From an uncultured Bacteroidales bacterium (GTDB lineage Bacteria > Bacteroidota > Bacteroidia > Bacteroidales > SZUA-534), in contig CADASL010000002.1 in NCBI GenBank assembly GCA_902790595.1, positions 387,384-451,383 of the forward strand: a stretch of DNA of 64,000 nt, given 5' to 3'. Position 1 is the stretch's first letter. The number at the start of each line of letters is the position of its first letter. The notes beneath the pieces are model-generated. The model made no database searches, was not told the origin of the DNA, and saw only the letters and a list, made by a program, of their open reading frames with translations. This document shows positions 8,709 to 17,988 of the stretch, piece by piece. The position numbers and the translations under genes are program-made.

Positions 8709-11700
8709 TCAATACTCCCCCCAATGCCTGATTCCCAGCCCCTCAATGCCAATCTTGCAGACCGACCAAATGTAGGCGCTTGCAAGGCGGGCGTTGGTGA
8801 TGAGCGGGATGTTGTGGTCAACGGCGGCGCGACGGATTTTGTGACCATTCTCCAACTCGCGCTGCGTGTGGTTTTTCGGGATATTGATAACTAAATCAAT
8901 CTTTTGCGCTGCAATGCAGTCGAGCACGTTCGGCTTTTTCTCCGAGTCGGGCCAGTGAACAACCTCCGCCTCAATACCGTTGTCGGCCATAAACGCCGCC
9001 GTGCCGCTTGTGGCGTAGAGTTTGTAGCCCTTCTCCTTCAGCATTCGCGAAGCCTCCAGCAGTTCAACCTTCGACTTCGACGTTCCCGACGAGATGAGCA
9101 CCCCCTTGTCGGGCGACGGAATGCGGTGCCCAACCGAGAGCATACTCTTGAGCAGCGCCTCGTGATAGTTGTCGCCGATGCAGGCCGCCTCGCCCGTCGA
9201 AGCCATATCCACACCAAGAACAGGGTCGGCTTTGAGCAGACGCGCAAACGAGAATTGCGACGACTTAACTCCCACATAATCAATGTCGGCGAACGTTTTG
9301 CCGTAAGGCTCAACCTCTTTGCCGAGCATAATTTCGGTGGCCATTCCGATGAAGTTGAATTTGGTGATTTTCGACACAAACGGGAAACTCCGCGACGCCC
9401 GCAGGTTGCACTCAATCACGCGCAGCGCGTTGTCTTTGGCCAAAAATTGGATATTGAACGGCCCCGAGATGTTCAGAGCCTGTGCTATCTGTTTGGAAAT
9501 GTTTTTGATACGACGGACCGTCTCATAGTAGAGTTTCTGCGCGGGGAAGACCACCGTGGCGTCGCCCGAGTGGACGCCCGCATACTCAATATGCTCGCTG
9601 ATGGCGTAGCATTTGATGATGCCGTTCTGCGCAACTGCGTCAATTTCAACCTCTTTGGCGTGCTGCAGAAACTCCGTGACAACCACAGGGTGCTCCTGAC
9701 TCACCACCGCCGCGTTATGCAGGGCGTTCTCCAGTTCGTCGCGGCTCGAAACCACGCGCATTGCCGCGCCCGACAGCACATACGACGGGCGGATGAGCAC
9801 GGGCAGCCCCACCTCGTCAACAAAACTGTAGATGTCGTTGATGCTCGAAAGTTCCTTCCAGCGCGGTTGGTCGATGCCGAGCGAGTCGCACATTGCCGAA
9901 AACTTCTGACGGTCTTCGGCCATATCAATCGATTTTGCCGATGTTCCAAGAATATTAATTCCCTGACTGTCAAGCAGCAACGCAAGGTTGTTCGGAATCT
10001 GTCCGCCAGTTGAGACGATGACGCCCTTCGGCTGCTCCAGACTGCAGATGTCGAGCACGCGCTCCAGCGTCAACTCGTCGAAGAACAGGCGGTCGCACAC
10101 GTCGTAGTCGGTGCTGACGGTTTCGGGGTTGTAATTTATCATAATGGCGCGGTAGCCCATTTCCTGAATCTTCTTCACGGCCGCCACTCCGCACCAGTCG
10201 AACTCAACCGACGAGCCGATGCGGTAAGCGCCTGAACCCAAGACAATTACCGAGCGTCCGTCGCGCTCAAAACTGATGTCGTTCTCCGCGCCGTTGTAGG
10301 TCAGATACAAGTAGTTGGTCTGCGCAGGATATTCGCCCGCGAGCGTATCTATCTGTTTAACAACAGGTTTGATGCCAAGTTTCAATCGATACTCGCGCAC
10401 CTCGATGCCCTTTGCGTGAGCGTCTATTTTATTGTCTTTCAATACGATTTTACCAATCTGATAATCGCTGTAGCCCATTTGCTTGGCCTCGCGCATAAGT
10501 TCGGCGCTTATCTCGCTGATTGAGTTGCATTTGGCCAGTTCGAGTTTCAGTCGGTGGATGTTCTCCAACCGAGCCAGGAACCACTTGTCGATTTTGGTCA
10601 TATCGTGCAGACGCTCAACCGAATAGCCGCGGTCGAAGGCAATCTCGATGGCGGCCACGCGCTTGTCGGTCGGATTGTTCAGTTCAAAATCAAGGTCGGG
10701 AATGTTGATGGTGTTGCCCACAAAGCCGTGCATTCCTTGTCCCACCATACGCAGGCCCTTCTGAATGGCCTCCTCAAAGGTGCGGCCGATAGACATAACC
10801 TCGCCCACCGACTTCATTGACGAGCCGATTAACTTACTGACTCCCTCGAACTTACCAAGGTCCCAGCGCGGAATCTTGCACACAACATAGTCGAGTGCGG
10901 GCTCAAAGCAGGCCGATGTAACTTTGGTGACGGCGTTCGGAATCTCGTCCAAGCCGTAGCCCAGGCCCAGTTTGGCGGCCACGGCGGCCAGCGGATAGCC
11001 CGTCGCCTTCGACGCCAGCGCCGACGAGCGGCTCAATCGGGCGTTCACCTCAATCACGCGGTAGTCGTCAGAATTCGGGTCGAGCGCGTACTGCACGTTG
11101 CACTCGCCCACAATGCCCACCTCGCGCACAATTTTTATGGCGATGCTGCGCAGAAGATGGTACTCGTGGTTGCTCAGTGTCTGCGACGGCGCCACCACCA
11201 CGCTCTCGCCCGTGTGGATGCCCAGCGGGTCGAAATTCTCCATATTGCAGACGGTGATGCAGTTGTCGTAGCGGTCGCGAACCACCTCATATTCAATCTC
11301 TTTCCAGCCTTTCAGCGATTTCTCGATAAGAATCTGCGGCGAGTACGAGAAGGCCGTCTGCGCAAGCCGCTCCAGTTCGGCGTCGTTTGAGCAGAAGCCC
11401 GACCCCAGGCCGCCCAGCGTGTAGGCGGCGCGCACAATCACGGGGTAACCGATTTCGCGCACAACGCTCATCGCCTCGTCTATCGAGTTGACAGCCACAC
11501 TTTTAGCGGTCTTAACGCCGATTTTGTGCATCATTTCGGCAAACAGTTCGCGGTCCTCGGTGTTGATGATGGCCTCAACGGGCGTGCCCAGAACCTTGAC
11601 GTTATATTTCTCTAAAATTCCTGATTTATAAAGCGATACGCCGCAGTTCAGCGCCGTCTGACCGCCAAAGGCGAGCATAATGGCGTCGGGCCGCTCCTTT

Positions 11701-11927
11701 TGGATGACTTTCTCCACAAATTCGGGCGTAACAGGCAGATAGTAAATCAAATCGGCAATGCCTTCCGAAGTCTGCACCGTAGCAATGTTCGGGTTGATTA
11801 GGATGGTGAATTTGCCCTCCTCGCGCAAGGCCTTGAGCGCCTGCGAGCCCGAGTAGTCGAACTCGCCCGACTCGCCGATTTTCAGCGCGCCCGAACCCAG
11901 AACCAATATTCTCTTGCAATCTTCCAT
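8709..11927 (-). CDS. carB: Carbamoyl-phosphate synthase, large subunit
   Basis: 1072 residues, full length. It starts RILVLGSGALKIGESGEFDYSGSQ, followed by two duplicated ATP-grasp halves (second opens VIVLGSGAYRIGSSVEFDWCG near 555) and a C-terminal MGS-like allosteric domain (LEASRMLKEKGYKLYATSGTAAFM). It uses two ATP, bicarbonate and ammonia channelled from CarA to make carbamoyl phosphate for arginine and pyrimidines. The start is 7 bp after the carA stop, so the pair is one operon. A longer 369-codon plus-strand frame inside it is an antisense shadow. Confidence 0.98.
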   Translation of the reverse strand: MEDCKRILVLGSGALKIGESGEFDYSGSQALKALREEGKFTILINPNIATVQTSEGIADLIYYLPVTPEFVEKVIQKERPDAIMLAFGGQTALNCGVSLYKSGILEKYNVKVLGTPVEAIINTEDRELFAEMMHKIGVKTAKSVAVNSIDEAMSVVREIGYPVIVRAAYTLGGLGSGFCSNDAELERLAQTAFSYSPQILIEKSLKGWKEIEYEVVRDRYDNCITVCNMENFDPLGIHTGESVVVAPSQTLSNHEYHLLRSIAIKIVREVGIVGECNVQYALDPNSDDYRVIEVNARLSRSSALASKATGYPLAAVAAKLGLGYGLDEIPNAVTKVTSACFEPALDYVVCKIPRWDLGKFEGVSKLIGSSMKSVGEVMSIGRTFEEAIQKGLRMVGQGMHGFVGNTINIPDLDFELNNPTDKRVAAIEIAFDRGYSVERLHDMTKIDKWFLARLENIHRLKLELAKCNSISEISAELMREAKQMGYSDYQIGKIVLKDNKIDAHAKGIEVREYRLKLGIKPVVKQIDTLAGEYPAQTNYLYLTYNGAENDISFERDGRSVIVLGSGAYRIGSSVEFDWCGVAAVKKIQEMGYRAIMINYNPETVSTDYDVCDRLFFDELTLERVLDICSLEQPKGVIVSTGGQIPNNLALLLDSQGINILGTSAKSIDMAEDRQKFSAMCDSLGIDQPRWKELSSINDIYSFVDEVGLPVLIRPSYVLSGAAMRVVSSRDELENALHNAAVVSQEHPVVVTEFLQHAKEVEIDAVAQNGIIKCYAISEHIEYAGVHSGDATVVFPAQKLYYETVRRIKNISKQIAQALNISGPFNIQFLAKDNALRVIECNLRASRSFPFVSKITKFNFIGMATEIMLGKEVEPYGKTFADIDYVGVKSSQFSFARLLKADPVLGVDMASTGEAACIGDNYHEALLKSMLSVGHRIPSPDKGVLISSGTSKSKVELLEASRMLKEKGYKLYATSGTAAFMADNGIEAEVVHWPDSEKKPNVLDCIAAQKIDLVINIPKNHTQRELENGHKIRRAAVDHNIPLITNARLASAYIWSVCKIGIEGLGIRHWGEY

Positions 11928-11934
11928 AACTATC

Positions 11935-13008
11935 TTATTTTCTATATTTTACCATATTGTTGAAAAACTCCGCAAAGAGCGGCTCGGTGTCCTCAGGTCC
12001 GCTAGATGCCTCGGGGTGGAACTGTGTGGAAAAGAACGGTTTAGAGCGATGGCGGATGCCCTCGTTGGTGCCGTCGTTCAGGTTGACGAACATTGGCTCC
12101 CAGTCGGCGGGCAGCGTCTCGCCGTCGATGGCAAATCCGTGGTTCTGCGACGTGATGAAGCATTGGTGCGTTCCTGGTACCTTAACAGGCTGATTATGAC
12201 TGCGGTGGCCGTATTTCAACTTGTAAGTTTTCGCGCCAGCGGCAAGAGCAAGCAACTGATTGCCAAGACAGATGCCCATTATCGGTCGGTCTTGCTGTAA
12301 AGCCTTGCTAATGTGAGCGATAGTGGCCGTGCACTGCGCGGGGTCGCCAGGGCCGTTCGAGATGAAAAGGCCGTCGTAATCCTCAGCGGTGAAATCATAG
12401 TCCCAAGGCACGCGCTTCACGGTAACGTCGTATTTCAGAAGGCAGCGCAGAATGTTGTTTTTCATTCCGCAATCAACCAGCAAAACCTTGTATCGTCCTG
12501 TGCCATAAGTAGATATTTCTTTGGTAGAAACCTGCGCCACAAGGTTGTCCTTGTTGGGGTCGTAGAAGGGCACGTCGGCGTTGTCGAAGATGATTTTGCC
12601 CAGCATTGAGCCCTGCTCGCGCAGTTTTTTGGTGAGCGCGCGCGTGTCGATGCCGCAGATGCCAGGCACCTGCCACTCCTTGAGCCATTGGCCAAGGCTT
12701 CGGCGCGAGTCCCAGTGGCTGTAACGTTCTGAATAATCGGAAATTACGAGCGCCGAGCACTGTATGCGGTCCGACTCAAAAAACCTTGACACGCCGTTGA
12801 CCGTCTCGTCGCCAGGCACGCCGTAGTTGCCAATCATTGGGTAGGTCGGGATGAGAATCTGTCCGCGGTACGACGGGTCGCTCAAACTTTCGGGGTAGCC
12901 CGTCATTGCCGTGTAGAAGACCAACTCGCCCGCCACCGACCGCTCGCAGCCGAACGAAAAGCCTTGATATTCAGAGCCGTCGGCCAGTTTCAAAATTGCC
13001 TTTTTCAT
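11935..13008 (-). CDS. carA: Carbamoyl-phosphate synthase, small (glutaminase) subunit
   Basis: 357 residues from ATG at 13008 (MKKAILKLADGSEYQGFSFG); the frame opens 15 codons earlier but the family starts here. The C-terminal class I amidotransferase has the nucleophile in GICLGNQLLALA and HPE in TQFHPEASSG. It hydrolyses glutamine and passes ammonia to CarB. It leads the carA-carB operon. About 180 bp upstream is the shared nitrogen-gene element, with a GCAAAAATCG block at 13132 in the same relation as at purF, suggesting common control of the two glutamine-consuming pathways. Confidence 0.97.
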   Translation of the reverse strand: MKKAILKLADGSEYQGFSFGCERSVAGELVFYTAMTGYPESLSDPSYRGQILIPTYPMIGNYGVPGDETVNGVSRFFESDRIQCSALVISDYSERYSHWDSRRSLGQWLKEWQVPGICGIDTRALTKKLREQGSMLGKIIFDNADVPFYDPNKDNLVAQVSTKEISTYGTGRYKVLLVDCGMKNNILRCLLKYDVTVKRVPWDYDFTAEDYDGLFISNGPGDPAQCTATIAHISKALQQDRPIMGICLGNQLLALAAGAKTYKLKYGHRSHNQPVKVPGTHQCFITSQNHGFAIDGETLPADWEPMFVNLNDGTNEGIRHRSKPFFSTQFHPEASSGPEDTEPLFAEFFNNMVKYRK

Positions 13009-13184
13009 TTTATCGCTTTCTGATTTCACTTTGCAAAATAACATTGTCAGCACGAATTTTAGGGTACGAGAAATTTGTATCTGTTCCCGAGCCCCACAAT
13101 TTTCAGTTTTACACTTTATAATTTTTACCGTGCAAAAATCGACATTTTATTATGAATAGACGCAAAATATGCGTGTTTTGGTTT

Positions 13185-13219
13185 TGAATTACGTATTTCT
13201 ATTACGGATTGGAATTATA
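13185..13219. promoter_or_regulatory. Shared nitrogen-gene upstream element, carA copy
   Basis: In plus orientation: TGAATTACGTATTTCTATTA then CGGATTGGAATTATA. TTACGGATTG is identical to the amtB copy, and the upstream AATT..CGTAT.T half also aligns. The TTACGG core is 70 bp from the GCAAAA block of the presumed carA promoter, the same as purF. Regulator unknown. Confidence 0.6.
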
Positions 13220-13270
13220 ATAAATTGAATACAACAGCAAAATTCAATTTCAACATTCCGCACCCGATAC

Positions 13271-13370
13271 GATTCAAGTGCTAAACCGACAACAAATGTC
13301 GAGTTTTAGCAGTTGAATCGTGTTTTTAGTGCTAAATCAGTAAATTTTATCGAGTTTTAGCAGTTGAATC
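13271..13370. repeat. Inverted/direct repeat cluster upstream of the AAA ATPase
   Basis: TCGAGTTTTAGCAGTTGAATC occurs perfectly twice (13299-13319 and 13350-13370). An inverted near-copy, GATTCAAGTGCTAAAC, lies at 13271-13286, so the first pair forms a hairpin. The cluster ends 39 bp before the ATPase start and could be its operator or an RNA fold. No function is shown. Confidence 0.7.
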
Positions 13371-13408
13371 TGAAAAATTTGCATATTTTTGTATCAAAAA
13401 GAACTGAT

Positions 13409-14839
13409 ATGCAGAACGAGATTATTGGGCGGAAAGCAGAAATCGAACTGCTCAACAAATACGCAGAGTCGGGCAAGGCAGAATTTGTGGCAATTTACGG
13501 TCGCCGCCGTGTTGGCAAGACATTCCTTGTCAATCAGGTGTTCAAAAACCGCCTGACTTTCTCAATGACAGGAATATTGGATGGCGACAAGAAAGCGCAA
13601 ATGCACGCCTTCACCGATGCGTTGGACCTTTACGGACAACCCAACACGCCAACACCAAAAAATTGGTACGATGCCTTTCAAATTCTGCGGCACTTCCTAT
13701 CTGAAAAGATGAGCGGCAACTCCCCTTGCATTATCTTTATTGATGAATTACCCTGCTTCGAAACGCGCAAATCTGATTTTGTAAACGCTCTAGGCTATTT
13801 TTGGAACAGTTGGGCGTCACTGCAAGATAACCTGATGCTTATTGTTTGTGGCTCAGCAACTTCGTGGATGATAAAAAACATTATCGACAATCACGGCGGA
13901 CTGCACGACCGCATCACCCACGAGATTCATCTTAAGGAATTTACGTTACGCGAAACGGAAGAATATCTTCTATCGTACGGTTTTCCGTGGGACAGGATGA
14001 TGGTGGCGCAGACATATATGGCAATGGGAGGCATTCCATATTACTTAAGCCTTTTGGACCCTGCCGAAAGTTTGGCGCAAAATATCGACCGTCTGTTTTT
14101 TAAAGCCAACAGCGAAATGCAGCGAGAGTTTAACCGACTTTATAAAACATTGTTTTCCAATCCCGAAGCATATATTGCAATTATCGAAGCCCTGTTTGAA
14201 AAAAAATGCGGGCTGACACGCGACGGGATTGCAGAATCGTTAGGAATCAATGCCAACGGCTATCTGACGCAAATGCTTCAAAGCCTTGTTGATTGTGGTA
14301 TTGTACGGTTCTATCGGATAAGAAACAAATCCGTATCGACACGCAACGGATTATATCAATTGCTTGATTTTTACACACTTTTCTATCTTCAATTTCTAAA
14401 AAAACAAACCTCAAACGAACATTTTTGGACTCAAAGTATCAACTCGCCCACTATCAACTCTTGGATGGGGCTAACGTTCGAACGTATCTGCCTGACGCAC
14501 ATTTCACAAATTAAATGCGCGCTTGGAATCGACGGTATAAAAACAGAATATTACTCGTGGCGGGGGACCGACACCGAATCACAGCGACAAGCACAAATCG
14601 ACCTTGTGATAGAGCGCGCCGACCGAATGATTAACATTTGTGAGGCGAAATTCAGCGAGAAGCCTTACCTCCTGTTAAAAGATGAATACGATAAATTCAC
14701 AAACCGTATCGCTCTTTTCAAACAAACGACAAGTTTTGCGGGCGGTGTAATACCTACTTTTATCACGGCAAACGGCTTGCAGCGGAATGCCTATTCGGAA
14801 CATATTACCGCACAAATCACACTCGATGATTTGTTTTGA
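13409..14839 (+). CDS. AAA ATPase with C-terminal PD-(D/E)XK-like nuclease region (archaeal-ATPase/DUF234 type)
   Basis: 476 residues from ATG at 13409 (MQNEIIGRKAEIELL). Walker A is AIYGRRRVGKTFLV near residue 35, Walker B is IIFIDELPCFE near 110, and GSATSWMIKN is the sensor region. A winged-helix part follows (LTRDGIAESLGINANGYLTQMLQSL). The C-terminus has the restriction-fold signature with QIDLVIERADRMINICEAKF (D then E-x-K). This family is widespread as single genes in Bacteroidota and archaea; the role is unclear and may relate to defence or mobile DNA. It stands alone on the plus strand behind a repeat cluster. Confidence 0.88.
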   Translation: MQNEIIGRKAEIELLNKYAESGKAEFVAIYGRRRVGKTFLVNQVFKNRLTFSMTGILDGDKKAQMHAFTDALDLYGQPNTPTPKNWYDAFQILRHFLSEKMSGNSPCIIFIDELPCFETRKSDFVNALGYFWNSWASLQDNLMLIVCGSATSWMIKNIIDNHGGLHDRITHEIHLKEFTLRETEEYLLSYGFPWDRMMVAQTYMAMGGIPYYLSLLDPAESLAQNIDRLFFKANSEMQREFNRLYKTLFSNPEAYIAIIEALFEKKCGLTRDGIAESLGINANGYLTQMLQSLVDCGIVRFYRIRNKSVSTRNGLYQLLDFYTLFYLQFLKKQTSNEHFWTQSINSPTINSWMGLTFERICLTHISQIKCALGIDGIKTEYYSWRGTDTESQRQAQIDLVIERADRMINICEAKFSEKPYLLLKDEYDKFTNRIALFKQTTSFAGGVIPTFITANGLQRNAYSEHITAQITLDDLF

Positions 14840-14860
14840 AATGCCGTAAATGTTTGCTTT

Positions 14861-14904
14861 ACAAATACTTCCTTACCCACTCCATTGCCTCAATACTGCT
14901 ATTA
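14861..14904 (-). pseudogene. Decayed duplicate of the dapL 3' end
   Basis: Minus-strand translation gives SSIEAMEWVRKYL then stop, compared with SSIEAMDRVKKCL at the true dapL end. Over 40 bp, 35 positions match 15689-15728. The remnant and dapL bracket the small membrane-protein gene at 14970-15458. A partial duplication or recombination created it; nothing else of the second copy is visible. Confidence 0.7.
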
Positions 14905-14969
14905 CTAATGACGCAGATTTTTCTCGCACAGACTACACTGTTCCGATAGGAATCGGGAACACAGACTTT

Positions 14970-15458
14970 CTACTCCTTATAGTACTTGTTTTTCTTTAGC
15001 GAATCGCGCATTTCTCGCTCCGAAGGATATTTCTTTTTCCGTTTTTTGGTAAACAGGTTTGCAACCTTCCTCCATAATGGAACTCGTACGTAATCATCCA
15101 CATAATCATCGGGGGCGCGCAAGCCTTCTCGGATTTCTCGTTCTCGTTTCTTGAAGCGGCGATATGTTGAAATTCTAGGTAACAATTCAGATAAAACCAC
15201 AAATTCACATAACGTGATGAAAATCAAAAAACCTTTTTTCCCAAAATTGCTGATGACAAATTGTTGCAATGCAATTGCTCCACGCTGTCCACTGCGTCCA
15301 ATAAGTTGCCAATTCATTATAGACGCTATTAGATTTTCTTCGCTACTTACAATTGTGTCAATTATTATATATAATCCGAATAGGCACATTGTACTGAATA
15401 GTAATAATTCAAACAATTGCTCTTTCTGACTTTTAAACCTCTTAATTTCCTTCTCCAT
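14970..15458 (-). CDS. Small membrane protein of unknown function
   Basis: 162 residues from ATG at 15458 (MEKEIKRFKSQKEQ); an ATG seven codons earlier is possible. Two hydrophobic segments (LLLFSTMCLFGLYIIIDTIV near 20-40 and KKGFLIFITLCEFVVLSELL near 75-95) are followed by a highly charged Lys/Arg-rich cytoplasmic tail. AT content is clearly higher than in dapL, and the gene lies between dapL and a decayed copy of its 3' end, which suggests insertion. I do not recognise a family. Confidence 0.6.
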   Translation of the reverse strand: MEKEIKRFKSQKEQLFELLLFSTMCLFGLYIIIDTIVSSEENLIASIMNWQLIGRSGQRGAIALQQFVISNFGKKGFLIFITLCEFVVLSELLPRISTYRRFKKREREIREGLRAPDDYVDDYVRVPLWRKVANLFTKKRKKKYPSEREMRDSLKKNKYYKE

Positions 15459-15617
15459 ACAATAGCCGCGTAAATTCATTCTTTAATTGTGAATTAATCA
15501 GTTCACAAAGAGCATAGAACACTTTGTCTTCTGTTTTTACTAAACGCCATACGCCCAAAATTAAAACTTTTTGCAGTTGTATGACGCGGTGGCGGCGGGA
15601 ATGGTTGCGGTTGGAAA

Positions 15618-15670
15618 ACAAAAAAGCGGAACAATCTGCCCCGCTTTTCAAAACCCCGACAACTATCGGG
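15618..15670 (-). terminator. Tandem terminators downstream of dapL
   Basis: Reading the minus strand after the dapL stop, hairpin CCCGA...TCGGG with a short U run (15654-15670) is followed by AAAAGCGG...CCGCTTTT plus U tract (15618-15648). Both have the Rho-independent form. Confidence 0.75.
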
Positions 15671-15685
15671 ACTTAATTCTCTAAA

Positions 15686-16882
15686 TCACAAACACTTCTT
15701 CACCCTATCCATTGCCTCAATACTGCTCTTGTGCGTGCCAAAGGCGGTGATGCGGATATAGCCCTCGCCGGCTGCGCCGAATCCTGCGCCAGGTGTTGTA
15801 ACCACTTGAGCCTCACGCAGAAGGCGGTCGAAGAACGACCACGAGTCGGTGCCGTTGGGCGTGCGAACCCAGATGTAGGGCGCATTCTCTCCGCCAAACA
15901 CCTGAAGGCCAAACCCTTGCAAACTCTGACGGATTATCCGTGCGTTGGCCATATAGTAGTCGATGGTGGCGCGAATCTGCTTCTGCCCCTCGGCGCTGAA
16001 AACGGCCTCCGCGCCGCGCTGCGAGATGTACGAAACACCATTGAACTTTGAGCACTGACGGCGGTCCCAAATGCCGTTGAGCGCCACACGCTCGCCACTC
16101 AACGAGTTAACTTTCAACTCGTTGGGAATGATTGTGTAGCCGCAGCGCACGCCCGTAAATCCGGCCGTCTTTGAGAAACTGCGGAACTCGATGGCGCACT
16201 GCTTCGCCCCTTCAATCTCGTAGATGGAATGCGGAATGGCGGCGTCGCTGATAAATGCCTCGTATGCAGCGTCATACAGAATCAGGCAGTCATTGCGCAA
16301 AGCGTAATCAACCCAGCGCTGCAGCCCTTCGCGCGTGATGACCGCGCCCGTAGGGTTGTTCGGGAAGCAGAGATAAACCACGTCGAGTTTTTCCGCCGGG
16401 ATGTCGCCCGTGAAGCCATTCGCCTCATTACAAGGAATATAGCGAATATCGCGGCCGCCCATTGTGTTGGTATCGACATAGACGGGGTAAACCGGGTCGG
16501 TGACGCCGATGACGTTGGCCGACGACAGAATATCGCCGATGTTGCCCGTGTCGCTTTTGGCGCCGTCGCTGATAAATACCTCGTCGGACGTGAGATGAAC
16601 GCCGCGCGGCTCAAAATCGTGCGCTATAATAGCCTCAATCAGAAAATTATAGCCGTGCTCGGGACCGTAGCCGCGGAACGTTTCGCCGTGAGCGCACTCG
16701 TCGACAGCGCGGTGCATTGCCTCAACCACCGCCGGCGCCAGCGGCTGCGTGACGTCGCCAATGCCCAGACGGATAATGTCGGCCTGCGGATTTTCGGCCT
16801 TGTAAGCCGCCACGCGCTTCGCAATCTCTGCAAACAAGTAGCGGTGCTGTAGTTTCAAAAAGTTTTCGTTGATGTATGCCAT
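15686..16882 (-). CDS. dapL: LL-diaminopimelate aminotransferase
   Basis: 398 residues. A class I/II aminotransferase with the family's start (NENFLKLQHRYLFAEIAKRV), the substrate segment TFRGYGPEHGYNFL and the PLP lysine in FRSFSKTAGFTGVRCGY. It converts tetrahydrodipicolinate directly to LL-diaminopimelate, a shortcut of lysine and peptidoglycan synthesis that bypasses succinylated or acetylated intermediates and uses glutamate as amino donor. dapF follows in order upstream on the same strand (122-bp spacer of degenerate repeats). Tandem terminators close the unit. Confidence 0.97.
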   Translation of the reverse strand: MAYINENFLKLQHRYLFAEIAKRVAAYKAENPQADIIRLGIGDVTQPLAPAVVEAMHRAVDECAHGETFRGYGPEHGYNFLIEAIIAHDFEPRGVHLTSDEVFISDGAKSDTGNIGDILSSANVIGVTDPVYPVYVDTNTMGGRDIRYIPCNEANGFTGDIPAEKLDVVYLCFPNNPTGAVITREGLQRWVDYALRNDCLILYDAAYEAFISDAAIPHSIYEIEGAKQCAIEFRSFSKTAGFTGVRCGYTIIPNELKVNSLSGERVALNGIWDRRQCSKFNGVSYISQRGAEAVFSAEGQKQIRATIDYYMANARIIRQSLQGFGLQVFGGENAPYIWVRTPNGTDSWSFFDRLLREAQVVTTPGAGFGAAGEGYIRITAFGTHKSSIEAMDRVKKCL

Positions 16883-17004
16883 TGTTGTAAAAGTTTAGAG
16901 TTGAGAAGGTTAGAGTTTAGAACGCAAACAGAAAACTTAAACGTAAACCTTCTTAACCCTTCATTGTTAATTGTTAATTTTCAACCATTCACGCATTCAA
17001 TCCT

Positions 17005-17850
17005 TCAATCAATCTCTATCTCCCCCTCAAACACCTTCGTGGCCGTGCCAGTCATTAGAACGTGGCGGGTGGCGGGGTTCCAGGTGATGGTCAGGGTGCC
17101 GCCGTCCATTTGAACGTGGCAGTCGGTGGGGTTGGTGAGTTCGGCCATTGCGGCGGCCACGGCGGTTGCGCACGCGCCCGTTCCACAGGCCTGCGTGATG
17201 CCGCTGCCGCGCTCCCACACGCGCATACGGATGTTGTGGATGTCGATAACCTCGGCAAACTCAACATTGGTGCGGTTCGGAAACATTGGGCTGTACTCCA
17301 GTTCGGCGCCCACTTCGGCCACGGGCGCAAGTTCGGCGTTCTGCACAAAAAGCACCAAGTGCGGATTACCCATATTGATGGCCGTGGCGTTGAAGATGTG
17401 TCCGCAAGCCTCAATCCGCTCACCCACAAGCAGATGCTCCTGTCCGCCCAACCCGATGACGCCCATTGGGCAGCCCTCGCCCATATCCACCGTCACGGTC
17501 TCCACCGAGCCGTCGGCGGCAAGGTTCAGGCGGATGATTTTGATGCCCGACAGCGTCTCAAGACGGATTTCGGTTTTGTCGGTCAAATGGTTGTCGTGCA
17601 GATATTTGCCAATGCAGCGCGACGCGTTGCCGCACATTAGCGCCTCCGAGCCGTCGGCATTGAAGATGCGCATACTGAAATCGGCAACCTCCGAGCGCCC
17701 GATGAGCACCAGCCCGTCGCTGCCGATGCCCTTGTGGCGGTCGCTCCACAGAACCGACAGTCGCTCAGGGTTTTGCAACTCATTGCGGGTAACGTCAACG
17801 TAGATGTAATCGTTGCCCAGGCCGTGCATTTTGGTGAATGGAATTTTCAT
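17005..17850 (-). CDS. dapF: Diaminopimelate epimerase
   Basis: 281 residues, family length. It starts [18 protein letters not shown]. The two catalytic cysteines lie in [13 protein letters not shown] (about 76) and [12 protein letters not shown] (about 222). The enzyme turns LL- into meso-diaminopimelate for lysine and cell-wall crosslinks. It pairs functionally with dapL immediately downstream; both sit inside the nitrogen cluster, linking glutamate supply with cell-wall precursor synthesis. Confidence 0.97.
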   Translation of the reverse strand: MKIPFTKMHGLGNDYIYVDVTRNELQNPERLSVLWSDRHKGIGSDGLVLIGRSEVADFSMRIFNADGSEALMCGNASRCIGKYLHDNHLTDKTEIRLETLSGIKIIRLNLAADGSVETVTVDMGEGCPMGVIGLGGQEHLLVGERIEACGHIFNATAINMGNPHLVLFVQNAELAPVAEVGAELEYSPMFPNRTNVEFAEVIDIHNIRMRVWERGSGITQACGTGACATAVAAAMAELTNPTDCHVQMDGGTLTITWNPATRHVLMTGTATKVFEGEIEID

Positions 17851-17988
17851 ACCTTTAACAATTTATACCACAAAAAATTATTGAAACGCAAATTGTTTTT
17901 TACCACAGAACACACGAAACACACGGAAATTTGCGTGCAAATTCCGTGATTTCTGTGTTTTCCGTGGTTGAATCATATTCGTGGTGAA

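Noticed and set aside
8904..10013. 369-codon plus-strand ORF
   Set aside because: Lies wholly antisense to carB; the Arg/His-rich translation is typical of a shadow of GC-rich codons.
15442..15651. 69-codon minus-strand ORF upstream of the small membrane protein
   Set aside because: Its N-terminal half overlaps the dapL terminator and it overlaps the next gene's start; no family resemblance.
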